A stretch of 25,513 nt of DNA from NCBI GenBank assembly GCA_027579435.1, contig JANBPK010001320.1, positions 1 through 25,513 on the forward strand, read 5' to 3'. Positions 10,905 through 20,400 of this stretch are shown piece after piece (the first letter of the stretch is position 1; each line of letters begins with the position of its first letter). The notes under the pieces were generated by a model that was given only the letters and a program-made list of their open reading frames with translations, had not been told where the DNA came from and ran no database searches. A program made the translations under genes and the position numbers. This DNA comes from Candolleomyces eurysporus. Its lineage: Eukaryota > Basidiomycota > Agaricomycetes > Agaricales > Psathyrellaceae.

Positions 10905-11530
10905 TAATAACAGTCCTCCTCATCGCACTTCCAGACACGGTACACGAGCAGTGTTAGTCCGAGACCCCGAGAACGAAGGGAAAAGAGCATGAACGAAGGG
11001 AAAAACCTGAGCCACACCGACCACAGGACCTTACATCCCTGCCCTCCATCGGACACCAGAGCGGTCTGGGATCGTGGAATGAGTTGAATCACTGCTCAGT
11101 GGCCAACCCGTATCAAAAGCCGACGTGAAAATATAAACAAAATCAATCAAGTACATCAGTATAAATATCCAGCAAAATGAATCCTGTACTTAACGAGAAG
11201 ATCATGAAGATGACGTAGGCAGTGATAAGGCTATAAAGGAAGTTGCGGTCATAGGGTCCAATACGGCAGAGGGAGAACCGAGGGGTAGCTCAGCCAACGC
11301 AACGACGAGGGCAAGCGTCTGATGATATCTGCAGGAAGGAACAAATCCCAGCCCTGGTACAAGGTAGCGGAGAGTGTGCCTGGAGGGCCTTGTCGGGGAT
11401 TGCGAAATCCAAGTCGATGCAATCTCCTTGCCAAGTGTCAATGAAAGATATTTGACTTTAACGTCACCCCCGCACGAACAATACTCGGCATCTGGCTTGG
11501 CTTGAGACACACAATGCAATTACCATGTCA
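10905..11530 (-). other. Unrecognised region with possible exon fragments of a hydrophobic protein
   Basis: Part of this region (about 10905-11060) recurs at 25360-25513 with high similarity. On the minus strand a fragment GLGLTLLVYRVWK is shared by both copies; copy B has a stop directly after it, while copy A reads eight more residues. Another open stretch (11249-11434) reads WDLFLPADIIRRLP, and near 11200 a hydrophobic run LYSLITAYVIFMIFSLS appears in a third frame. The pieces do not join into one frame without assuming introns or frameshifts, and I do not recognise the family. This could be the decayed 3' end of a membrane protein gene that belonged to the duplicated block. Confidence 0.25.
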
Positions 11531-11805
11531 AAAAAAGTATCATAAACACGTTGAGATTTCACGTACAACTGCAGCATTTGACGTCCAAGCTGGGATTCTC
11601 CTCTCGTCCGTGAGCAGGCCTCGATCTCGTCTGCGGACGCCTTGAAAATAGGTTACACCGTCACAGCCAGTCGGAGTGTTGACCCCCTTACCGCAGGAGT
11701 TGGTATAGCCGTTCCACTGACTGGAGTCGAGGTACCGCTAATGTGAATATCTTTGCTATGGGTCGAAATGATCCCCCCGGGCAAAGTAGAGACTGTAGTC
11801 GGACG
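11531..11805. other. Non-coding stretch without recognisable features
   Basis: I see no gene, repeat or regulatory element that can be supported here. Septin C homology ends at about 11806. Confidence 0.4.
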
Positions 11806-12482
11806 TGCACTTGATGATAGGGTCCGAGCTGCTCCTGAATAGGTGTGAAGTTGGCGAGAGACGCACCATCCCTCGTTGTTAACCCGGTCAGCGAATCCGG
11901 GGGTGTCAACAATGCCTAATCGCAGCTTGACACCATTCTCGACGATGACTATAATCACCGACAAGGACGCATCGAGAGGAATGGAAAGGGAAAGGGCGGT
12001 TCATTTAATCATCAGCTCAAGCCTCTCCTACGAAGCAGAGAGAGAACGCACCATGAGGCTCAGTCTGGATCTCAGCAGTCTCCAGAACAAACTCATCCGC
12101 TGAGAAGAATCCCAGTCGATCAAGTAGGACGCAAAGATGGCGTTAATGAGTGCCGACTTTCCGAATCTAGGTTTGCCTAGAAAACCATAATGGGCATTAG
12201 CATGCTCGTCTCTTCAATTGTACGGCCAGAAACAGGTAAAGAAAATGCGTCTCCACGCCTTCGCTCGTCGACGCTTCGCGTCCCAGGTCCAACCACCCCT
12301 CCCCTTTCCCCAAAACCCGCAACTCCCCGCAACGTTCCAATCCATCGCAGAAATATAACAACAGAGAGGCCTTAAGGAAGAAAGGGGTCTGGGACTCACC
12401 AACGGGGTTAACATTGAACTAGAAACTACAGTTAAGATCCAGAGCTTGTACTCAGTCTGTTGCTTGATGCAGTCGAAACCGA
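11806..12482 (-). pseudogene. Septin C, decayed septin relic
   Basis: Exon-sized blocks match septin A in order. Exon 1 remnant 12400-12482 reads IGFDCIKQQTEYKL; the coding start is gone, replaced by unrelated bases, so there is no ATG. Exon 2 at 12052-12176 keeps a loop GKPRFGKS and SALINAIFASYLID, but is 125 instead of 129 nt, a 4-base deletion that shifts the frame. Exon 3 at 11867-11948 is nearly intact and reads ENGVKLRLGIVDTPGFAD, with the G3 aspartate present. Exon 4 starts at 11828, reads DPIIKC with the conserved Trp before it changed to Ser, and loses similarity within 25 bases. Most splice sites remain. This is an older, more diverged copy than septin B. Confidence 0.88.
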
Positions 12483-13002
12483 TTTGGTTGCTGTTAGCAG
12501 ACTGTGTCGGTCGCGTTGGATCATCGTTGGCATTCGAATTGCGTTCAGTTTCGAGGATATGGGTAAGTATCTTGTTTCGTACATTGGGGTTTCGCCATCG
12601 TACAGTTCGTACGCTGAAGGAGTGACAGTGCGATTGAGCACAGAGCACGTCGAGGTGGTCCGTCGGGGGATGATTTGAATCCAGGTGTTCGTCGTTGAGC
12701 GATGGGGTCGAGTCGAGGTTACCATGTCGGTGTTGTTGGTATGAGAGCGAACGAACGCAGGGTCTGTCAGTAACCACCCTGCAGCACCGCATGAAATACC
12801 TACACAGAGAATTAGGGAAGTTGTTGATGAGGAAGGGGACGAGGCCGTCGAGGGGTAGGGGAGAAATTGGCAGTCCATGACTTGACAATGAATGACTCGA
12901 TCGTTGCCCGAAATTGCGTTCGTGGTACAAACAAGAGTGGCGCGTAATTCGGTTGAGCACGAGGTGTTCGGTTCCTGGTGGCCGACTTCAGGAACGACGT
13001 CG
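12483..13002. other. Septin-type 5' flank (diverged third copy), no gene
   Basis: This stretch resembles the region upstream of septin A (1010-1500) and of septin B (13960-14350), including the ACCTACACAGA and CAAACAAG stretches. It appears to be the old promoter flank of septin C. Open frames of 150-250 codons cross it on the minus strand, but they run through septin C introns and exons in the wrong frame. The region abuts the broken 3' end of septin B, marking a duplication breakpoint near 13003. Confidence 0.55.
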
Positions 13003-13008
13003 CCTGGC

Positions 13009-13948
13009 CTTGCGTCTGAGGCTCTCCCTGTCCCCAAAGGCTGAGCTGTCCACTTTGGCAATACTGGGGAAAACATTCATGGCCTTGCTCAACTTCGTCA
13101 CAATCAGGTCAATAGAACGGAGGTTATTTCGAGTGGGGCTGATGAAGTATAAGCAGCAGTGGATGCGGGTGTCCTGGATGTACCGGTCTCGCATGGTAGT
13201 CAACTCCTTGCGGCGGTATGCGCTGTGCTGATCCTTGATGCACTTGATGATAGGGTCCCAGCTGCGATCACAATGAGCGATCCGCCTCGAGGGTCAAGGA
13301 GACACATACCATCCTTTGCTCTTAACCTGATCGGCGAATCCAGGGGTGCCGGCAACGTTTAATCGCAGCTTGACACCATTCTCAACGATGACTGCAATCG
13401 CCGACAACGACGCATAGAGAGAAGCATGAAAACGGGTTTTATAAGCTCACCGACGTAATACGAGGAAGGAAGAAGCGAACGCACCATGAAACTCGGTCTG
13501 GGATGAGCCTGTTAGGCAGACTACTGAGATCGCCGAAAACCGTCCCTTCGAGTCGATCAAATGGGAGGCAAAGATGGTGTTGATGAGTGTCGATTTTCCG
13601 AGTCCAGTTTGGCCTGTAAAACCACCACGGGTGTTAGCACATTCGTATCTTTAATCGTATGGTCACAAGAAAGGGACAGAAAACGCGTCTCCACGCCTTT
13701 GCCCGCCGACGTGTCACGTCCCAGGTCCATCCCTCCACCCCCTTTCCCCAAACTCGCAACTCCTTGGCAAGCATCCACCGCACCACAGAAATATGACAAC
13801 AGAGAAGTCATGAAGAATTCAAGTGGACCGGAAACTCACCGACTAGGATGACGTTGAATTGGAAACCACGCTTCAAGAGCTTGTGTTCGATCTGTTGCGT
13901 GATAGAGTCGAAACCGACATAAGACGTGGCGCGGATTTCTTCAGTCAT
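13009..13948 (-). pseudogene. Septin B, truncated and damaged septin copy
   Basis: Exons 13840-13948, 13485-13613, 13310-13391 and 13009-13261 match septin A exons 1-4; the first three have identical lengths and the fourth is one codon shorter. Exon 1 opens MTEEIRATSYVGFDSI and the G1 loop GQTGLGKS is intact. In exon 2 a 31-bp inversion (13501-13531) replaces residues 65-74, including the switch I threonines. In exon 3 the G3 motif is GTPG instead of DTPG (Asp94 to Gly). In exon 4 AKAD is AKVD, several conserved residues differ, and the exon 4 donor is GCCAGG where septin A has GTGTGT. The C-terminal half is missing: sequence left of 13003 is the septin C flank. The frame has no internal stop, so a short mutant protein cannot be excluded, but a working septin is very unlikely. 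Confidence 0.88.
13501..13531. other. 31-bp in-place inversion inside septin B exon 2
   Basis: Positions 13501-13531 are the exact reverse complement of septin A positions 545-575, with matching flanks on both sides (TCTG to the left, GCCG to the right). Septin C has the same orientation as septin A, so the inverted form is the derived one. The segment ends form a short inverted repeat (GGAT/ATCC) and an internal GCCT/AGGC pair could fold. Confidence 0.92.
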
Positions 13949-14533
13949 TTTTCTGCTTGCTATTAGGGCGTGGCGTCGGTCGCATTGATTTATCGTTGAN
14001 AATTTTAATTTCGTCCAGTTTCGAGGATACGTGTAGGTGTGGTTTCGCATTTTGATGTATATTCACCAGGGATTGGTTTGGTACGATTCCAAGAGGAGGT
14101 GTCGACGCAATGGTGAACGTCAAAGCAGCCCAGAGAACGATAGTTTAGATTCAAATGTTCGTCGTCGAGCAATGAGTTGGTCAATGGTCGAGGTTGCCAT
14201 GTCGTTATTGGTATTAGTAGGAGCGCGAGCGAGGGGACGTTTGTCAGTCATCACCATACAACAGTACCCTATAGCCCACCTACACAGAAACGGAGAACTA
14301 TGCTGGCAAAAAGGTGGGAGAGGCCGTCAATGGAGGAAAAAGAGGGGGTTGTCAACAACTGCAGCCGTTTTCGGGACACGCAGAATGGAATCAAGTTGCG
14401 GCTCGACGTTCAACGTTCAAGTTCAACGTTCATCTCCTGTTTCGAGTGCTATGGGTAGACTTGGACGAACAATATTACAGAAATATTACAGGAATAGCTA
14501 GCCATACATAATTACACATCAGGTGCAAAACGA
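13949..14533. other. Intergenic region between DUF6535-HEAT gene B and septin B
   Basis: Copy of 993-1769 lacking about 214 bases near 14357-14366. It holds the 5' flank of septin B and the 3' flank of HEAT gene B. I see no gene. One N (14000) adjoins an A/T run. Confidence 0.6.
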
Positions 14534-15739
14534 TCAGGCGCCCTGACCCTTGACGACACTGGCAGACTGGCGCAAGTACCCCTCACATCGCTCCTTCCAT
14601 ATGTTAGCCTCGTGCTCCATTACATGTCGCCCAAACAATGCGAGGGTTGACCATTCAAGCAGCGTCTGACGTGCTTTCTCTCTCTCTTTGTCTTCTTCAT
14701 TCCCCTCCATCTTCACTGACGCATCACCATCCGTCGGAGCACTCAAACAATTTAGACCACTGGCATATCGGCACCAAAGCGCAGTTAGGATTTCGAGCTT
14801 GTATGGGGCGAGTTCCGGGCGAGTGAGCAGCGGCGGTGCTAGGAAAAGCATCAAGTAATCTGTAGCCATCCCATGCAAACGTCCTATCTTCCGTTTTAAA
14901 CAATGCGCGGTTATGCCAACGATGAGACTGTACGCACCGTCCGAGGTGAGGTGACTCAGCAGCTCGACGTGAGCCACAAGGCCGGGGTTTTCAGGATCGA
15001 GAGCCACCGAGGCTATGCGTAGAGTTATTTCTTGGCGGGCTGAAAGAATCCTCTGTTATTCGAGGGCGCTGATCATGGGAAGTGCAATGACTTACCCGTT
15101 GGATCCAGTGACATCAAGGAGAGTAATTGTACCACGCTCGGTCTCAATCGGTCAACGTGAAGCAGCTCCATGAATTTCGTCGCCAACGGTGTGATTTGTT
15201 CGAGCACTAAAGTGTTAGCTGCAGTCCACGTTTTTGGGCTTCCTTGTCTTCCAACGCTCTCAAAGGCTGGAAAAAATTGAGCGCTCTGAACGATGATCGG
15301 CTGATATATACTCACATATACGGCCTGACGACAAGGCCACAAGAAACTTGATTGCGGTGATGCGTATTTCTCCAACGTCGTCCTTGTCATCGAGTGCTAA
15401 AGCGATAATTTCAAGTATGGCGGGTTCGAAAATTCCCAGGTCCGGATGGCCTGTAAAACGGCTAAAGTTGGGTCGAACCCGCACAATTCGATATGACTTA
15501 CGATGTTTTGTATACAGTTTCAGAAGAAGTTCAACAGCAGCTGCACGAGCGAATAATGACGCGCTTCGAAGCATCGGGGTCAAGGCATGAACCATAATAG
15601 TAGCGGTATCCTCAAGGACCGGAACTGTGTGTACGCAGTAAGGATAGAAGCCGAGAGCATATTGAACAGTATGAATGAGCTTACGTGTGTCTATGAGTCG
15701 CTCTACTGCTGCCTTTCCCGCAACTGTGATTGTTGCCGT

Positions 15740-16060
15740 TGTGGAGAGTGCACACCGTGTGCGCGTGCACTCACCGATTCCGTTCCGTCTCCATTCTCCG
15801 GAACGGGAATAGCTGTCCCGATCCTTGTGATATCTTTAGGGTATAAATGTAGTTCACTTATCTCCTGTATCATTAGCTAGNCCCCCCCCCCCTTAGCTCA
15901 CTCCCCTTCCTTTCGTTNCCCCCTTTATGTCTTACTCCGAATTTATTTTTATTTCTTACCACTCCTCGAAGGCCAGTCTAGTTACTCCCTAGGTCGAGCA
16001 CTCGCGACCTTCCCTCGTCTAGATCGGTGGTTCGCACCCACCGTTTTGATCTGTTCTTCA
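15740..16060 (+). repeat. Left LTR
   Basis: Starts TGTGGAGAGTG and ends CTGTTCTTCA. It contains a TATAAA at 15842-15847, an 11-base C run after 15881, and inverted repeats at 15746-15772, 15777-15810 and 16025-16043. Ns at 15881 and 15918 are absent from the right LTR and look like assembly artefacts. Confidence 0.93.
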
Positions 16061-16187
16061 TCTGGAGCCCACCGCGAGGGGGTTCTGACTGTCTTTGGGA
16101 AGTGTTTCTTTTATTTTTTATCCCTTTCTATTCTCTGTAGATCGTCAGCCGTCGCTCGCCTTCCCTCCGACCTTTCGCCACGACTCA

Positions 16188-16706
16188 ATGCCGCTACGGA
16201 AAGCCATTGAAGACCTTTGCATCGACGCCGCTACGGACAGCCGTCGACCAGACTCCTCTTATCACCCAGTGCACACCGACGCCGTCACGCTCTGCCCTAA
16301 TTTTACTCTTTCATCGAGCATCGCTCGCTTCATCGTCACTCCCTACCCCCCTCTTTCACTTTGCACGCTGATCTCTTCTCCTATCGCTGCACCCTTCCGA
16401 TTCGTCAAGGGTGCACTGTCTCAGACCTCACGAGACGGCGCTCATCACGCCTTCGCCATCATCGCTCATCCCTGTTATTGCGCATCAACCGAAGCTCACG
16501 CAGAGTACCAGGAAATCGGATCACTTCGCTTTGGACGCACCAGCCTGCCAGACCAGCACTCCCTCACATACCAGGGACTCGTCTCCTGCGCTCACCTCCA
16601 TCACGACGAAAATCAATCCCATTTGCCTCTGCCATTGCTACTCGCCTCGCGACATACCGTATCGATACCAGGATCCACCGGCATTGCATCATGGCGCAAA
16701 TACTGA
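16188..16706 (+). CDS. Open frame inside the LTR element, 172 codons, no known function
   Basis: The frame opens MPLRKAIEDLCIDAATDS about 130 bases after the left LTR, where a gag gene would normally start. No zinc knuckle, capsid or enzyme motif is visible. Two other frames of similar length overlap it, so the region is simply poor in stops in several frames. It may be a remnant of gag or not a gene at all. Confidence 0.2.
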   Translation: MPLRKAIEDLCIDAATDSRRPDSSYHPVHTDAVTLCPNFTLSSSIARFIVTPYPPLSLCTLISSPIAAPFRFVKGALSQTSRDGAHHAFAIIAHPCYCASTEAHAEYQEIGSLRFGRTSLPDQHSLTYQGLVSCAHLHHDENQSHLPLPLLLASRHTVSIPGSTGIASWRKY

Positions 16707-16900
16707 AAGAACGCAAGACGAATTACGGCTCAGTGCTCAACATGTATTCATTTTCTCGACAACTCCCGTTCTTCATTTTATCTACGGATCAACTATCTCG
16801 GCCGTCATCGTCATCTCCCCTCAAGGCACATCATCCGGTTGACAGCAGTTGTGTCACCACCGACGACGTCTCAAGCATCGAATTCGTAGTCATCACACTC

Positions 16901-16983
16901 GCACGCACGCACGCACGCACTCGCATCGAATCGAACGGATTAGAACTCGCACGGATTAGAACTCACACGGATTAGAACTCGGA
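16901..16983 (+). repeat. Simple and tandem repeats near the 3' end of the LTR element interior
   Basis: A GCAC tetranucleotide run (five copies, 16901-16920) is followed by three copies of a 16-bp unit, CGGATTAGAACTCGCA, at 16936-16983 with one or two changes between copies. Their role is unknown. Confidence 0.85.
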
Positions 16984-17090
16984 AGATATGGCGTTCGTTG
17001 TGTAGGATTTCGTCGGAGGCTCGGACATCACGGTTCCAACCTTTTGGATGTCGCACTGACTGGGAGTCAGTACGAGAAGTTCCTGGGAGA

Positions 17091-17409
17091 TGTGGAGAGT
17101 GCACACCGTGTGCGCGTGCACTCACCGATTCCGTTCCGTCTCCATTCTCCGGAACGGGAATAGCTGTCCCGATCCTTGTGATATCTTTAGGGTATAAATG
17201 TAGTTCACTTATCTCCTGTATCATTAGCTAGCCCCCCCCCCCTTAGCTCACTCCCCTTCCTTTCGTTCCCCCTTTATGTCTTACTCCGAATTTATTTTTA
17301 TTTCTTACCACTCCTCGAAGGCCAGTCTAGTTACTCCCTAGGTCGAGCACTCGCGACCTTCCCTCGTCTAGATCGGTGGTTCGCACCCACCGTTTTGATC
17401 TGTTCTTCA
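17091..17409 (+). repeat. Right LTR
   Basis: Same sequence as the left LTR without its two Ns. It supplies the premature stop (17327-17329 on the minus strand) that truncates HEAT gene B. TATAAA is at 17193-17198. Confidence 0.93.
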
Positions 17410-20400
17410 CCGTCGTTGGAGAAATTGCGATTTCGAAGGCTGCGAAATTATCGAAGAGTGGCCTTCCTGCACTGTTCCTGGGGTCTTGACCGCCATTCAT
17501 CAAAACAGTTCTCAGCACTTGCGAAATGGAAAGGGAAGCGATGTCCCCGAATCGAACTATGAACCATGTTACAATTACGACATAGGAAAAGAGAAGTCGG
17601 AGACAATACCTAAGCTGTCCAAAGCTGACCTGGCGTTTGAATGGTGTTTGTCGTTTCCCCGTTCCTTCAAGAGCATCTCAATAATCTTAGAGAAGGCAAC
17701 TTTGTTGGCGTCCCGAAATCGACTGACTGAAAAGTCGATTAAAGATCGATAGCTAGAACCAAGAGTGCGCGAGTTGACATACGAGGAAAAGCCACCTTCA
17801 GAACCTGCAGAGCAGCAATTCGCATATCGCCATCCTCATCTTTGATCACAGTGTCCGCTAATCGACACATGATTTGGGAATCACCTGCAGGGCGAGTTGA
17901 TCAGAGAAAACCGATTCGTAGCGATATACATACTGTTGCATCCCAAAAAAGAGATTTCGTATCTGGACTGGCTTTCACCTTCGATCGAGTTTGAACCTCG
18001 CGTCAGGACAAGCGCCATAATCCACTCACCATAGCTAGGGACACACTCAATGACACTTCTAAACAGGCTTATCGCGGCCAGACGGATATTGCGCTTGACA
18101 TTGAGTTTCAGTGCTGACTCTATGACGTTGGGCAAGATGTTGTCGATTGCGTCGGGCTGCTTGACTACCCTGGCGATTAATCCCCTACCACCTTGACTTT
18201 GGGAAAGAAAGGCTCACCATTCTGGAACAAGGAACACACCATATCCTGAGACCCAAAGGCGGCGCCGCTATCTTGCTCCTTGATCACCATTTCAATGAGT
18301 TTTGGCAAGGCTTGGAATTCGGCTGAAAGCAATGAGCATGCTTCGGGCCGCCAACAATCCAAGATACGAACCATTCCGGCTGAGTAGCAACATTATCTGG
18401 ACCCATAGTTGATGTCGCTCTTCTGAACCTTTAAAGAACCGTTGTAATGACGTATCACTGCAGAGAAACTTGGAACGAACCTCTTGTTTTTTCAGGTTTC
18501 GGTGGTGCTGTGACCGTGGTCAGCACCGTCACCGCACGGTCTGTGTGTTCCGCCGTTCTGAGTGAGGAAACGAGGGCTTCTCCTAGTTTTGCTGCTAGCG
18601 TTCCCCTGAACTCGGCTACAAGGCACTTAATTCAATCTGAAGATACAAAATAGTAGACAGCAACACTACCTCCTGGATGTATGAGTAGCTGTTGTAGTAC
18701 GCTCATCCCCTCGGACTGCACGATGAGACTGCTGTCCTTGATGGCGGCGTCAAAAAGTTTGGTGAGCTCAGGAAACTCAGCTAGATGCGAGGAGTCAATG
18801 GCGTACGAATGGGCTTTACGGATTTGAGTCGTCTTACCGTTTCTGATATGGGGACCCGCCAATCTGACCCACAATCGGCGTACTTTCTCCGTTTTGTCTA
18901 CAACCCCCATCCCGAAATGCTGATTCACCATGGTTTCCACGAGTTCATGAATAGAATGGTCCCATTCACCATCCGGTTCCGTTAGATTTGAAAAGGTTTT
19001 GACGGCTTCGAAGCGATAGTCATCATCGGAATCCAATAACGCATGATTGGAGAGTTTATTGAGAGCTTCTCTCAACAATTCTACTGTGGCCATCCTCAGC
19101 GGTGATTTTGAGCACGACAAAGCGGTGAAACTTACAGTTTTCCAAGTAGTGTAACTTGAATGCGGAGAGCAACTGCATGTGGCTTATCCGAACGCTTTTA
19201 TCTGCGCTCTTGACAAACTCATTAAATTGATCGACAGTACCACGGACGAGCGCTCGGGTGGCATCTCGAGATACGCGCAGGAGAATGTGCTCCGAGAGTT
19301 GACTAAGACGTTGGAGGCACTCGGATTGAACGCCAGGGTCAGGGTCATGCACTGCCATCTGGAAAAGGATGTTCGGCACATCTTTAAACCCAAATGGGTC
19401 TAGGGACAGTATCAACATCTGAGCGAGTGAAGGAAGGCAAAATGCGTACAAAATGCAGCAATTGTCGCGAGGATATCGACCCAAGTCCTGCGGTCATCCG
19501 GCCCGATTTTGTGAAGTTGTCGACGCAGAGGCAGCGTAAGTGTTGATTTAGGCGTGTAATCCGCCGCACCTGTTGTAACCGTTCACTCAGTCCACAGCTT
19601 CGCAGACGAAATTGGATACTTGCTCTCACCGGCCTCGACTTGAATGCCAAGTGAGGACTTGGCTTCAATCTCGTCCCTCATCTCCTTTGCAATGAGTTGG
19701 AGCTTTTCTTCGACCGTTTTACTCAGCCCCGCTGAAAGAGAAAAAGTCAGGCAATTTTTTCAAAGACAAAGAAACAACGAACCTCGTCGAGAAAGAAGCA
19801 CCAGCAGCTTAATCCATTTCGCCGTCGTGGACCAGTGCTCACGAGGACCATGAAAGGATACCTTGAGATCCTGCGGTAAGGCACTATCAAATGCCTCGGT
19901 ATACTCGCGATCTTGAGTGCCGAGCAAGTCAGAACGGGGTCTCGAAGCGACAGACGTTCCTACACAAACCTTCTTCTAGTAGTAGCAAATTCTCATGGGC
20001 ACTTTCGAACAGCTCGGTGTCACTTTCCGTTTTACCGTAAAGTTCGACAAAGATTGGAACGATTTCTGGGAACTTGGATGACACTGAGCACAAGTTTTAG
20101 AGACGGCGGTGCAGAAGGTATATCAGGAAACACACGTACCGCGCTCTTCCGTGTCGGCCAAGAATTGAACCCATAGGGCGCGTACGTTGGAGTCGCCTTC
20201 CGAGCTGAAGACTTTATCCCGAAGCAATAAAATGGCCTCCTTCACTACCTCCAACATCTCCGCTGCAAAAGGTCATTTGGGGTCATTCGAGTGTTCAGAT
20301 TAGTTAACGCACGGGTCAAATTCTGCTCTTTACAGATAATTGAAATCAATCTGACGGATGAGCGTCGAACATCGATATGTTCATCCGAGCCCGCCCATTC

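Larger units (their letters stand above)
9083..10905 (-). repeat. Three tandem promoter/first-exon cassettes upstream of gene A
   Basis: The 5' end of the HEAT gene (promoter, 24-nt exon 1, intron 1, start of exon 2) is repeated in tandem with a period of about 620-630 bases. The anchor AGTCTGTG at the intron 1 acceptor recurs at 9083, 9705 and 10334, and the intron 1 donor follows in each unit. Unit 1 (9083-9704) belongs to the gene. Unit 2 has lost the ATG and the TATA box. Unit 3 keeps an ATG (10409-10411), a GTGAGT donor (10385-10390) and a CAG acceptor, but has no TATA box. Units 2 and 3 are either relics of further gene copies whose bodies were lost, or extra upstream promoters. Confidence 0.75.
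15740..17409 (+). mobile_element. Non-autonomous LTR retrotransposon (1,670 bp) inserted in an exon of HEAT gene B
   Basis: Two direct repeats of about 320 bp (15740-16060 and 17091-17409) begin with TG and end with CA, and enclose 1,030 bp. The insertion is flanked by the 4-bp repeat CCGT (15736-15739 and 17410-17413); the empty site is visible in gene A near 2940-2950. The LTRs are identical apart from two Ns next to C runs in the left one. A TATAAA lies inside each LTR on the plus strand. TGG one base after the left LTR (16062-16064) could begin a tRNA primer-binding site, and GGGAGA just before the right LTR is a very short purine tract. No reverse transcriptase, integrase or protease is present, so it must use enzymes of another element. 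Size and content fit a TRIM/LARD-like element. Confidence 0.92.

Noticed and set aside
12214..12960. 248-codon minus-strand open frame over the septin C region
   Set aside because: It runs through septin C intron and exon 1 remnants and the upstream flank; its only familiar piece is the septin exon 1 relic. Chance read-through.
16025..16043. Complete tRNA gene at the LTR end
   Set aside because: Only a T-arm-like hairpin is visible; no acceptor stem, D-arm or proper 7-nt anticodon loop pairs up around it.
16361..16975. Long overlapping plus-strand frames in the LTR element as gag/pol genes
   Set aside because: Several frames are open at once, none has reverse transcriptase, integrase, protease or zinc-knuckle motifs, and the interior is only about 1 kb.
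18433..18480. Apparent 4-bp frame-shifting duplication (GTTC) in gene B
   Set aside because: It falls in an intron with donor GTTCGT and acceptor AAAG, 52 nt in B and 48 in A; the upstream exon is 135 nt in both copies.
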